Assembly: GCA_947632275.1 (NCBI GenBank)
Contig: CANROR010000037.1
Location: 1-10,768, forward strand
Direction: 5' to 3'
Length of the DNA stretch: 10,768 nt
Source: an uncultured Bacilli bacterium
GTDB taxonomy: Bacteria; Bacillota_I; Bacilli_A; RF39; UBA660
Of the stretch, positions 1 through 5,356 are shown piece after piece (position 1 is the first letter of the stretch; every line of letters starts with the position of its first letter). The position numbers were made by a program, and so were the translations under genes. The notes under the pieces were generated by a model that was not told the DNA's origin, did no database searches, and saw nothing but the letters and a program-made list of their open reading frames with translations.

Positions 1-27
1 TCAAAAAAGTTAATAAAGGCGGTTATT

Positions 28-366
28 ATGAAACCGATAATTAGAGGAGCAATATTTTATGCTGATTTAGGTGAAGTTGTAGGTAGCGAACAAAAAGGAA
101 TAAGACCAGTATTAATAATACAAAATGATATGGGGAATAAATATAGCCCAACAACTATTGTAGCTGCGATATCTACCAAAAGAAATCAGATGTTGCCCAC
201 GCATATTTTGATTAAGCAGTTTGAAAAGTTAAGACCAAATTCCATTATTATGGTCGAACAAATTCGGACTATTGATAAAACTAGATTAAAAGGTTTTATT
301 ACTATGCTTGATGGAGAACAAATGCAAGAAGTAAATCAATCTCTTATGAAATCTTTAGCATTATAA
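28..366 (+). CDS. mazF: MazF/PemK-family toxin endoribonuclease
   Basis: This 112-aa protein has the usual length and layout of MazF/PemK toxins, sequence-specific mRNA interferases that act in the cytoplasm and are neutralised by an antitoxin. Visible blocks are RGAIFYADLG (6-15), GSEQ-G-RPVLIIQND (19-34), AAIS (46-49), LPTHI (56-60) and EQIRTIDKTRL (77-87). By comparison with Bacillus MazF, R26 corresponds to the catalytic Arg, and the catalytic Thr position is occupied by S49, a conservative change. The ATG follows a GGCGG-like ribosome binding site at about 18-22. Only 27 bases lie upstream, so a MazE-type antitoxin cannot be confirmed; if present it ends at or just before this gene. The downstream gene is separated by a structured 93-base gap. 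Confidence 0.9.
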   Translation: MKPIIRGAIFYADLGEVVGSEQKGIRPVLIIQNDMGNKYSPTTIVAAISTKRNQMLPTHILIKQFEKLRPNSIIMVEQIRTIDKTRLKGFITMLDGEQMQEVNQSLMKSLAL

Positions 367-372
367 AATTTG

Positions 373-450
373 TCAAAGGTATAAAATATTTTTTTATACC
401 TTCGACCTTTGATTAATTTTTATGTATTATCTGGTTGTAATCAAAGGAGG
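373..450 (+). promoter_or_regulatory. Alternative RNA hairpins between mazF and the next gene
   Basis: Three perfect inverted repeats compete for the same bases. First, 376-386 (AAGGTATAAAA) pairs with 392-402 (11 bp, 5-base loop). Second, 373-380 (TCAAAGGT) pairs with 405-412. Third, 406-415 (CCTTTGATTA) pairs with 438-447 (TAATCAAAGG), which contains most of the AAAGGAGG ribosome binding site at 443-450. The second fold frees the ribosome binding site, while the first leaves 406-415 free to hide it. No good T run follows the first hairpin, so a simple terminator is less likely. A role in translation control is inference. Confidence 0.45.
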
Positions 451-459
451 AAAATTTAT

Positions 460-1050
460 ATGGAAAAAAGAGAATTAGAGGTAATGTTGAAATATTATGT
501 TGGAATTAGTAAAGTACCATTAATTTGGGAAGAAGATATGCGAAAGTTACATGAAGAAAAAATTATAAGAAAAATATATGAAGTAGTTGATAATGATTGC
601 AATGAAACTTGGTATTTAATAAGGGATAAAAAGGAAAAAAGCTACATTGTTAAGCCAAAATTTGGAATGTATTTTGCCAAAGATATGATGAAAAAGTACC
701 ATAAATTTTATAAATTTTATACTGTTGATATAAATATTATAAAGATGTTTGAAAAAGGAATATATCCAATTGTATTTAAAGTTAATAGAAGTTTTTTTTA
801 TAGACATTACGACTTTGAAAAAAATACAAGTAGTACTTATTTTAACTGTTACTATTGTTTTTCTTTTGAAAAATATCGTGTAGTTAGAAAATATAATAAT
901 AAAGTTGAATATGAAATATTTGATGAGGAATTACCTGCAATTGCTTGGGCTTGCGATTTTTCGAAGAATAAATGGCAAATACTAACGGAAACAAGTATTT
1001 CTCCAAAAATATTAGATAATGTTTATGAATTTACGAATAAGAAAGGGTGA
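460..1050 (+). CDS. Hypothetical protein in the mobile-element operon
   Basis: I do not recognise this 196-aa protein. The start is placed at the ATG at 460 because AAAGGAGG (443-450) lies 9 bases upstream. The frame is open back to 409, but that stretch has no ribosome binding site. The protein is lysine- and aromatic-rich, has no signal peptide or membrane segment, and looks cytoplasmic. It carries a C-x2-C pair (CYYC, about residues 131-134) plus isolated Cys residues (DNDC, WAC), too few to claim a zinc site. Its TGA stop abuts the excisionase-like gene, whose ribosome binding site overlaps this stop, implying translational coupling. Position before xis and int suggests an accessory or regulatory element gene; that is inference. 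Confidence 0.75.
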   Translation: MEKRELEVMLKYYVGISKVPLIWEEDMRKLHEEKIIRKIYEVVDNDCNETWYLIRDKKEKSYIVKPKFGMYFAKDMMKKYHKFYKFYTVDINIIKMFEKGIYPIVFKVNRSFFYRHYDFEKNTSSTYFNCYYCFSFEKYRVVRKYNNKVEYEIFDEELPAIAWACDFSKNKWQILTETSISPKILDNVYEFTNKKG

Positions 1051-1055
1051 TGTCA

Positions 1056-1385
1056 TTGAAAAATATTGATAATGATGGTTTTTATAATTTAATAAAAAAA
1101 TTGACTTTGGAAGAAATAGCAAATATTTTAAATAATTCGAAAAATATACCTCAAGAAAATGAAAAAGAAAAAATAATAAAAAATGATAAAACTATTTTCA
1201 CTATAGATGAGTTATTAAATTGTTATCCATTCTTTACAAGATATAGTTTAAATAATGCAATAAAAAAAGAAGGTTTACCATTCGTTTTGATTGGTAAAAA
1301 AAAATTATTCGATAAAGAAGCAGTTGAAAATTGGCTCAAATTAGAATCTACAAATAAAAGAGATAAAATTAAACTTGAATTATAG
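1056..1385 (+). CDS. Excisionase-like helix-turn-helix DNA-binding protein
   Basis: The C-terminal half (about residues 48-96) reads like a MerR/Xis-type winged helix-turn-helix: FTIDELLNCYP, a second helix (RYSLNNAIKKEG), LPFVLIGKKKLF, then FDKEAVENWL. This pattern is typical of excisionases and AlpA/HTH_17 proteins. The N-terminal 45 residues are a polar helical stretch of unknown role. The gene lies 8 bases upstream of the integrase, the usual place for a recombination directionality factor. The TTG at 1056 is chosen because GGTGAT (1046-1051) sits 4 bases upstream as an extended Shine-Dalgarno match. ATG at 1050 and GTG at 1047 are in frame but lack proper spacing. Excisionase function is inferred from fold and position. 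It may bind the phased repeats downstream of int. Confidence 0.7.
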   Translation: MKNIDNDGFYNLIKKLTLEEIANILNNSKNIPQENEKEKIIKNDKTIFTIDELLNCYPFFTRYSLNNAIKKEGLPFVLIGKKKLFDKEAVENWLKLESTNKRDKIKLEL

Positions 1386-1393
1386 GAGGAAAA

Positions 1394-2887
1394 ATGGAAA
1401 AAAGTAGTTCTTCTTCAAAAAAGAAATATTTAAAAGTAGATAAATATATTTATGAAATTGAAAAAGGGAAAAAATATAGAGTTTTTATAAGAAGCGGAAG
1501 TTTTTATTTCTCAACCGTTTTTTATGGTACTTTAGCTCAAGCCAAAAAATTACGTGATAGAAAATTAGCCGAATTCAAATTAGATAATGGAAAAAATAAA
1601 TCTTCTAAAGTAAGTTTTTATGATTTTGTAGAAATATATTATAAAGAATATGGCTTAATTGAGTTAAGCCCTACTACTATTTCAAGGGAAAAATATAAAA
1701 TAGAAAATTATATTTTTCCTAACTTATGTTATGAGAATTTAGAATCAATAGATACCTTTCAAATACAAAGAATTATAAATAAATTGCGCATGAAGGATAA
1801 AATGAGAAAAGATTCTAATGGTAATAAAGTAAAATTGTCAGTAACTACCGTAAATGATATATATTGTATTTTAAGAAAAATTTTTAATAAAGCAGTGGCT
1901 TGGGGTTTTATAGCAGAAAATCCTGTTATTAATGTAAAAGCACCTGGAAGAAAACAAAAAGAAAGATCCTGTTATAGTAAAACGGAATTAATACAAGTTA
2001 TGGAAATACTTAAAAAGGAAGATTATATGACATCCGCTCTATTTTTTCTAGTTATTTGCACTGGTATGCGTAGGGAAGAAATTATAGGTTTGCATGTTGA
2101 CGAAGATATTGATTTTAATAATAATGTTATTAATATAAGACGTGCAGTGGTATGGGATGATAAACAGAAAAAATTAATTGAAAAGGAGACTAAAACTGAA
2201 GGTAGTGTAAGAAGACTACCAATTCCGATATTTTGTGCTGATGCGCTAAAAGATTATATAAGTTTTAGAGAAAGGTTTATAACTTATTTAAAGTCAAGAA
2301 ATCCAAATTTTGAACCCGTAAATAATTTGTTTTTAAATAAAAATGGATATATGATTAGTCCTGATGCTATATCAAAAAAATGGCGCTTGTTTGTAGCAAA
2401 AAATAACGAACTAAAAAGGGTAACATTGCATGGTTTAAGACATACTTATTGCTCAATACAAATGAATGATAATTCAAATCTGTCTCCTCCGGCTGTAAAA
2501 AAGTTGATGGGGCATACTCAGTTAAGTACTACTTTTTTATATGCACATGCACCAGAGGAAAAAAATGATGAAGCCGTATCTATTTTTAATGAATTATATG
2601 AAGCAACGGGTGAAAAAATCGTAAACTTTAATCAACTACTATCAATATATACAAAGCATCTTTTCGCGCCTACAAGTGAAATTAATGAAATACTTAATTT
2701 TATAACAAAAGGTGAAAAAAATATTGATTCAATGTATGATTTAATAAAGAATTATATTGATAACAAGTATCCATTTTTAAGTAAAATAGATATTACTGAT
2801 TTGAACATTAATAATGTATGGGATTGGTTAGAAACTGAAAAGAAACTTTATGGCAATAAATTCATTTTGAATACAATAACATATTGA
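1394..2887 (+). CDS. int: Tyrosine recombinase / phage-type integrase
   Basis: This 497-aa site-specific recombinase would integrate and, with an excisionase, excise the element. A basic N-terminal region with a WxxY-free beta-rich stretch (about 12-65) resembles an arm-type DNA-binding domain. The core-binding domain spans about 73-180 and the catalytic domain about 190-390. All catalytic residues are visible: R226 (TGMRREE), K267 (TKTEGSVRR), H346 and R349 (HGLRH), H374 (LMGHTQ) and the nucleophile Y383 (FLYAH). AGGAGG at 1384-1389 precedes the ATG. Integrases of this type usually end about 20-40 residues after the Tyr; here about 114 residues follow, and I do not recognise that extension. 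The attachment-like tRNA-Thr fragment begins about 230 bases downstream. Confidence 0.95.
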   Translation: MEKSSSSSKKKYLKVDKYIYEIEKGKKYRVFIRSGSFYFSTVFYGTLAQAKKLRDRKLAEFKLDNGKNKSSKVSFYDFVEIYYKEYGLIELSPTTISREKYKIENYIFPNLCYENLESIDTFQIQRIINKLRMKDKMRKDSNGNKVKLSVTTVNDIYCILRKIFNKAVAWGFIAENPVINVKAPGRKQKERSCYSKTELIQVMEILKKEDYMTSALFFLVICTGMRREEIIGLHVDEDIDFNNNVINIRRAVVWDDKQKKLIEKETKTEGSVRRLPIPIFCADALKDYISFRERFITYLKSRNPNFEPVNNLFLNKNGYMISPDAISKKWRLFVAKNNELKRVTLHGLRHTYCSIQMNDNSNLSPPAVKKLMGHTQLSTTFLYAHAPEEKNDEAVSIFNELYEATGEKIVNFNQLLSIYTKHLFAPTSEINEILNFITKGEKNIDSMYDLIKNYIDNKYPFLSKIDITDLNINNVWDWLETEKKLYGNKFILNTITY

Positions 2888-2926
2888 AATTATAGTAAAT
2901 CGCGATATAATATTTACGAAATACAA

Positions 2927-2980
2927 AGTGTCGCAAAAGTGTCGCAAAGTGTCGCAAAAGTGTCGCAAAGTGTCGCAAAA
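2927..2980 (+). repeat. Five AGTGTCGCAAA direct repeats, helically phased
   Basis: AGTGTCGC starts at 2927, 2938, 2948, 2959 and 2969, followed each time by AAA or AAAA. The steps alternate 11, 10, 11, 10 bases, a mean of 10.5, so every copy faces the same side of the DNA helix. Equivalently this is two and a half copies of a 21-base unit. Position just after int and before the tRNA fragment suggests arm-type or excisionase binding sites. Iteron-like replication sites are the alternative. Confidence 0.9.
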
Positions 2981-3040
2981 TTTTGTGTTTTTAATTAAAA
3001 AAAGCAATTATAATTAAAAAAAGAATATTTTTAAATTTAA

Positions 3041-3060
3041 AAAAAAGAGGAATCTTTTTT
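3041..3060 (+). terminator. Weak intrinsic terminator after int
   Basis: AAAAAAGA (3041-3048) pairs perfectly with TCTTTTTT (3053-3060) around a GGAA tetraloop, a GNRA-type loop. The stem is A/U-rich and ends in six T. It would be weak, but it is placed to end the integrase transcript before the attachment region. Confidence 0.4.
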
Positions 3061-3117
3061 AAATAAAATCGGCAAATTTTAAAAAAAATGTTAAATTTTT
3101 AAAAAGAAGGCTTTTTT

Positions 3118-3162
3118 CTCGTAACGCGTAGGTCGTAGGTTCGAGTCCCACTTCCAGCACCA
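3118..3162 (+). pseudogene. 3' half of tRNA-Thr(CGT): attachment-site remnant
   Basis: The fragment reads as a tRNA from the anticodon loop onward. The loop CTCGTAA is at 3118-3124 with anticodon CGT at 3120-3122 (Thr, codon ACG). The 3' anticodon stem is CGCGT (3125-3129) and the variable loop AGGTC (3130-3134). The T stem GTAGG/CCCAC flanks the loop TTCGAGT (3140-3146). The acceptor strand TTCCAGC is at 3152-3158, discriminator A at 3159 and encoded CCA at 3160-3162. The upstream bases contain no matching 5' anticodon stem, D arm or GCTGGAA acceptor strand, so the gene is not intact. The T stem has one A-C mismatch, suggesting relaxed selection. A cut at the anticodon loop is a usual crossover point for tyrosine integrases, fitting int just upstream. 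Confidence 0.85.
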
Positions 3163-3174
3163 TTTTTAAACTTG

Positions 3175-3204
3175 AAAATTTGCCTGAAATATGGCAAATT
3201 TTTT
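3175..3204 (+). terminator. tRNA-type intrinsic terminator
   Basis: AAAATTTGCC (3175-3184) pairs perfectly with GGCAAATTTT (3193-3202) across an 8-base loop, and T continues to 3204. It starts 13 bases after the tRNA CCA end, as expected for the terminator of the tRNA-Thr transcript. Confidence 0.7.
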
Positions 3205-3251
3205 GATGCTAAAATTATTGATTTAGATAAAAATATCAATAAATTATAAAA

Positions 3252-3270
3252 AGTGTCGCAAAAGTGTCGC
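3252..3270 (+). repeat. Second pair of AGTGTCGC repeats, right of the tRNA fragment
   Basis: AGTGTCGCAAAAGTGTCGC (19 bases) is identical to 2927-2945 in the array next to int and lies in the same orientation. The two copies are 11 bases apart. Sharing such a sequence across the tRNA fragment is not expected if the right flank is plain host DNA. Confidence 0.85.
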
Positions 3271-3365
3271 GAATTTTGATTTTAAAAATAAAATATAAAA
3301 ATTAAAAAATGGTGTAAATAAATTAAAAATTAACACTTCGTATTTTATTAAAATTTAAATATCTT

Positions 3366-3842
3366 TTAATCAAATATATAATGTTGAAATTCATCTTTTT
3401 TAATCATATCCAAAATTACTTCTGGTTTAAAATTGGCATTTTTTAATTCATCAATACTTAACCAAATATAAGTTAAATGCGCTTTTTTCTTTTCTTCAAT
3501 ATTTGCTATTGATGATTGATTATATAAATTTCTATCATTTAACTCATATTCATGAATCATTAATATTTCATGATATTTTTTACCATTAAAGCTAGATACA
3601 AAAAAGTTTTCTATCATTCCTACTTTCTTTTTTAATGAAATATTAATACCTGTTTCTTCTTTGAATTCTCTTATTCCCGTATTAATAGAATTCTCTCCTA
3701 ATTCACATCTGCCACCTGGTAAAGTATAATGACTAGCTCTATCGTCTTTTTGAACTAAAATTTTTCCGTCGTTTTTTATAATTATAGCAACCCTATAATT
3801 AAAAATCATATCATTTTTTTCAAATTGAACATCATTTTTCAT
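3366..3842 (-). CDS. NUDIX hydrolase
   Basis: This 158-aa protein is the size of a single-domain NUDIX enzyme, which hydrolyses a nucleoside diphosphate linked to another group (for example oxidised NTPs, nucleotide sugars or NTP analogues). The complete Nudix box G-x5-E-x7-REUxEExGU is visible at 44-66, with G44, E50, R58-E59, E62-E63 and G65. E59, E62 and E63 would bind the catalytic metal. The substrate cannot be read from the sequence. On its strand the ATG follows an AGAGAGG ribosome binding site about 6 bases upstream. It starts only 2 bases after the GrpB-like gene's stop, so the two are co-transcribed and probably coupled. The last residues (HYIFD) match a normal complete end. Confidence 0.9.
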   Translation of the reverse strand: MKNDVQFEKNDMIFNYRVAIIIKNDGKILVQKDDRASHYTLPGGRCELGENSINTGIREFKEETGINISLKKKVGMIENFFVSSFNGKKYHEILMIHEYELNDRNLYNQSSIANIEEKKKAHLTYIWLSIDELKNANFKPEVILDMIKKDEFQHYIFD

Positions 3843-3844
3843 TT

Positions 3845-4393
3845 TTAACCTCTCTTATTTTTTCTTGTTTTTTGAAAATCTCTTTCTGCTTCATAAATAA
3901 CATTTTCAATAAAATTTTTTTTGCCTAAAGAATAACTTTCACGATCTTCTGGAAATTGAATGGATAATCTCTTTTTTAAATTAATATAATCTTGCAATAA
4001 GGTTGGATGAGACTTTAAATAATCTCTAAATAAAATTTGATTTTTCCATATTTGGCCAAAATTAGGAGCCATATGAATATGGTGTGTAGTAACATTATTG
4101 CCTATTTTTTTAAAATAGTGTTCTCCTGGTCTGCCTCCATCGCCTTCGTAAATATATCCATTTGCTACTAATATTGGTACAAGTTGCTCACCATACTCTA
4201 AAGACTCTATTCCAATGAAAATATCAATAACAGGTTTGGCAGGACATCCCTCAATTGATGTACTTACATGTTGAACATCAATTTCAAAGTCTTTTAAAAG
4301 AGCTAATAATCGTTCTTTTTCTATTTCAAATTCATCTTTCCATTCATAATTATATGGCTCTAATTTAACCATATCCGTTTTCAAACCAATCAT
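3845..4393 (-). CDS. GrpB-family (UPF0157) nucleotidyltransferase-fold protein
   Basis: This 182-aa protein matches the GrpB/UPF0157 family, small proteins with a nucleotidyltransferase-like fold and poorly known function, sometimes fused to dephospho-CoA kinase. Visible blocks are VKLEPYNYEW (9-18), QHVSTSIEG-PAKPVIDI (41-58), RPGEHYFKK (88-96), HHIHM (104-108) and FRDYLKSHP (122-130). The family normally reads H-[IV]-G-S-T-S-x-P-G. Here the Gly is absent (H42-V-S-T-S46) and P is E48, so the nucleotide-binding turn is altered. The DNA reads cleanly, so this is not a frameshift. The ATG at 4393 is chosen over the in-frame ATG at 4372 because AAGGGGG (about 4404-4410 on this strand) precedes it. 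It heads the leftward GrpB-NUDIX pair, divergent from the radical SAM operon. Confidence 0.88.
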   Translation of the reverse strand: MIGLKTDMVKLEPYNYEWKDEFEIEKERLLALLKDFEIDVQHVSTSIEGCPAKPVIDIFIGIESLEYGEQLVPILVANGYIYEGDGGRPGEHYFKKIGNNVTTHHIHMAPNFGQIWKNQILFRDYLKSHPTLLQDYINLKKRLSIQFPEDRESYSLGKKNFIENVIYEAERDFQKTRKNKRG

Positions 4394-4421
4394 CTTTATT
4401 TTTCCCCCTTAAACATAGAAT

Positions 4422-4451
4422 ATTATAATGGAATAATTGATCAATTATCAA
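4422..4451 (-). promoter_or_regulatory. Promoter of the grpB-like/NUDIX pair
   Basis: On the minus strand TTGATA (4446-4451) is followed after 18 bases by TATAAT (4422-4427). This is a near-consensus sigma-A promoter placed about 29 bases upstream of the GrpB-like start codon. Confidence 0.6.
4433..4448. promoter_or_regulatory. 16-bp palindromic operator candidate
   Basis: ATAATTGATCAATTAT is a perfect palindrome centred on GATC. It covers the -35 hexamer of the predicted rightward promoter and part of the -35 hexamer of the leftward one. A dimeric regulator binding here would block both directions. No regulator gene for it is recognised in the window. Confidence 0.5.
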
Positions 4452-4466
4452 GTAAAATGTTATTAT
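4437..4466 (+). promoter_or_regulatory. Promoter of the radical SAM/phosphodiesterase pair
   Basis: TTGATC (4437-4442) is followed after 18 bases by TATTAT (4461-4466), a reasonable sigma-A promoter. It would give a short leader before the radical SAM start at 4490. Confidence 0.5.
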
Positions 4467-4489
4467 ATATAGTAATTTTAGGGGGTATT

Positions 4490-5329
4490 ATGAATAAAAT
4501 TTATTCAGTATGTTGGAATATTACAGAAAAATGTAATGAACTTTGTGAATTTTGCTACAGAACAATTGTTGAAGACTTATATTTAGAAGAAAATAAATTA
4601 ATAGCGGACAAATTAATTGAACTTGGTGTAGAAAAAATCACTTTTGCAGGTGGTGAGCCACTTTTATATAAACATTTATTTGAACTGGCAAAATATATAA
4701 AATCTAAAAAACCAGATATTATATTATCAATAACAACAAATGGATTATTAATTGATGACCAAATTGCAAATTCTATATTAAAGTTATTTGATTGGATAAC
4801 ACTTGATTTAGAATCAACTAGTATAGAATTCCATAAACAAGTTGGGAGGGGTGAAAGACATCTTCCAAAAACCATAGAAAATTTAAATAGATTTAATGGG
4901 AAAATGTACATAAAAATTAATACTGTTGCAACTAGACAGAATATTAATGATATTCCATTTATATGGAATATAATACAAAAATTTAATATTCAAAGGTGGA
5001 AAATTTTTAGATATTATCCAATAACATATAAAGCACAAGATAATCAAGATTATTTTGCTATTTCTGATGAAGAATATGAAAATTTAAAAAGAAAAATTTT
5101 ACAAATTGCTATTGATTCACAAGTTCAAATTGATTTTAATGATTATGAAGAATTTAGAACTACTTATTTTAGCATTTTTCCAAATGGAACATTAAAAGAT
5201 AATTCAGGCAATGTTACTTGTAACATATTAAATGATTCAATTGATGAATGTTTTCAATCAATTGATTTGTCAAACCATCTTTTAAGAAAAAAATCTTTTG
5301 AAAAATTTACTCACCAAAAAAATAACTAA
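4490..5329 (+). CDS. Radical SAM enzyme, viperin-like (candidate prokaryotic viperin)
   Basis: This 279-aa radical SAM protein carries the [4Fe-4S] motif C15-x3-C19-x2-C22 and GGEP at 54-57 for SAM binding. Beyond the generic core it shows blocks typical of viperin: VGRGE (118-122) followed by ENL (130-132), KINTV with R149 and N151 (142-151), QRWKIF (168-173), and ISDEEYE (191-197). Human viperin has IGRGQ...ENL, KINSV..R.N, VRWKVF and IGDEEFE in the same order. Viperins convert a nucleoside triphosphate to its 3'-deoxy-3',4'-didehydro form, a chain terminator used in antiviral defence. The length matches bacterial viperins, which lack the animal N-terminal helix. One difference is VCWN before the Cys cluster where viperins have a V-N-x-H-like motif. 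The ATG at 4490 is chosen because AGGGGGT lies just upstream; an in-frame ATG at 4457 has no site. A different radical SAM branch remains possible. Confidence 0.72.
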   Translation: MNKIYSVCWNITEKCNELCEFCYRTIVEDLYLEENKLIADKLIELGVEKITFAGGEPLLYKHLFELAKYIKSKKPDIILSITTNGLLIDDQIANSILKLFDWITLDLESTSIEFHKQVGRGERHLPKTIENLNRFNGKMYIKINTVATRQNINDIPFIWNIIQKFNIQRWKIFRYYPITYKAQDNQDYFAISDEEYENLKRKILQIAIDSQVQIDFNDYEEFRTTYFSIFPNGTLKDNSGNVTCNILNDSIDECFQSIDLSNHLLRKKSFEKFTHQKNN

Positions 5330-5356
5330 TATGATAATATATATTTGGAGTTAGTA

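Larger units (their letters stand above)
1..3162 (+). mobile_element. Integration end of a tRNA-Thr-targeting mobile element (left end not in window)
   Basis: The tandem order excisionase-like gene, tyrosine integrase, helically phased direct repeats and a 3' tRNA fragment is the standard recombination end of an integrative element (phage, ICE or genomic island). The right limit is placed at the end of the tRNA-Thr 3' fragment. The left end and the intact tRNA copy would lie outside the window. No phage structural, conjugation or replication gene is visible here, so the element type cannot be named. Whether mazF belongs to the element or only sits upstream is inferred from co-orientation. The same repeats recur at 3252-3270, so DNA to the right may also be element-derived. 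Confidence 0.6.
2888..3365. other. 478-base non-coding attachment region
   Basis: No plausible gene lies between the integrase stop and the end of the leftward NUDIX gene. The stretch holds, in order, a phased repeat array (2927-2980), a weak terminator (3041-3060), a tRNA-Thr 3' half (3118-3162), a tRNA terminator (3175-3204) and a second repeat pair (3252-3270). The decamer GGCAAATTTT occurs at 3071-3080 and again at 3193-3202. The segment 3272-3365 is almost pure A/T, and I see no convincing terminator for the NUDIX gene there. Together this resembles an attP-like core with flanking arm sites. Confidence 0.7.

Noticed and set aside
376..402. Standard terminator after mazF
   Set aside because: The hairpin is perfect but has no following T run, and its arms compete with pairing that involves the next ribosome binding site.
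616..807. Minus-strand small open frame in the hypothetical gene
   Set aside because: It is a shadow of the forward gene, which has a strong ribosome binding site and is operon-linked.
460..2887. Mycoplasma-type code with TGA as Trp
   Set aside because: TGA ends the hypothetical protein and the integrase at sensible places, and Trp is encoded by TGG throughout.
2927..2980. Plasmid origin iterons
   Set aside because: The 21-base unit fits iterons, but no replication initiator gene or DnaA-box cluster is seen; kept only as an alternative to recombination sites.
3000..3162. Complete tRNA gene
   Set aside because: Only the part from the anticodon loop onward is present; no acceptor 5' strand, D arm or 5' anticodon stem is found upstream.
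2927..3270. CRISPR-like repeat array
   Set aside because: The repeat units are 8-12 bases, directly adjacent with no unique spacers, and there are no cas genes.
4555..4911. Minus-strand open frame inside the radical SAM gene
   Set aside because: It lies fully opposite a well-supported enzyme, lacks a ribosome binding site and has no recognisable domain.
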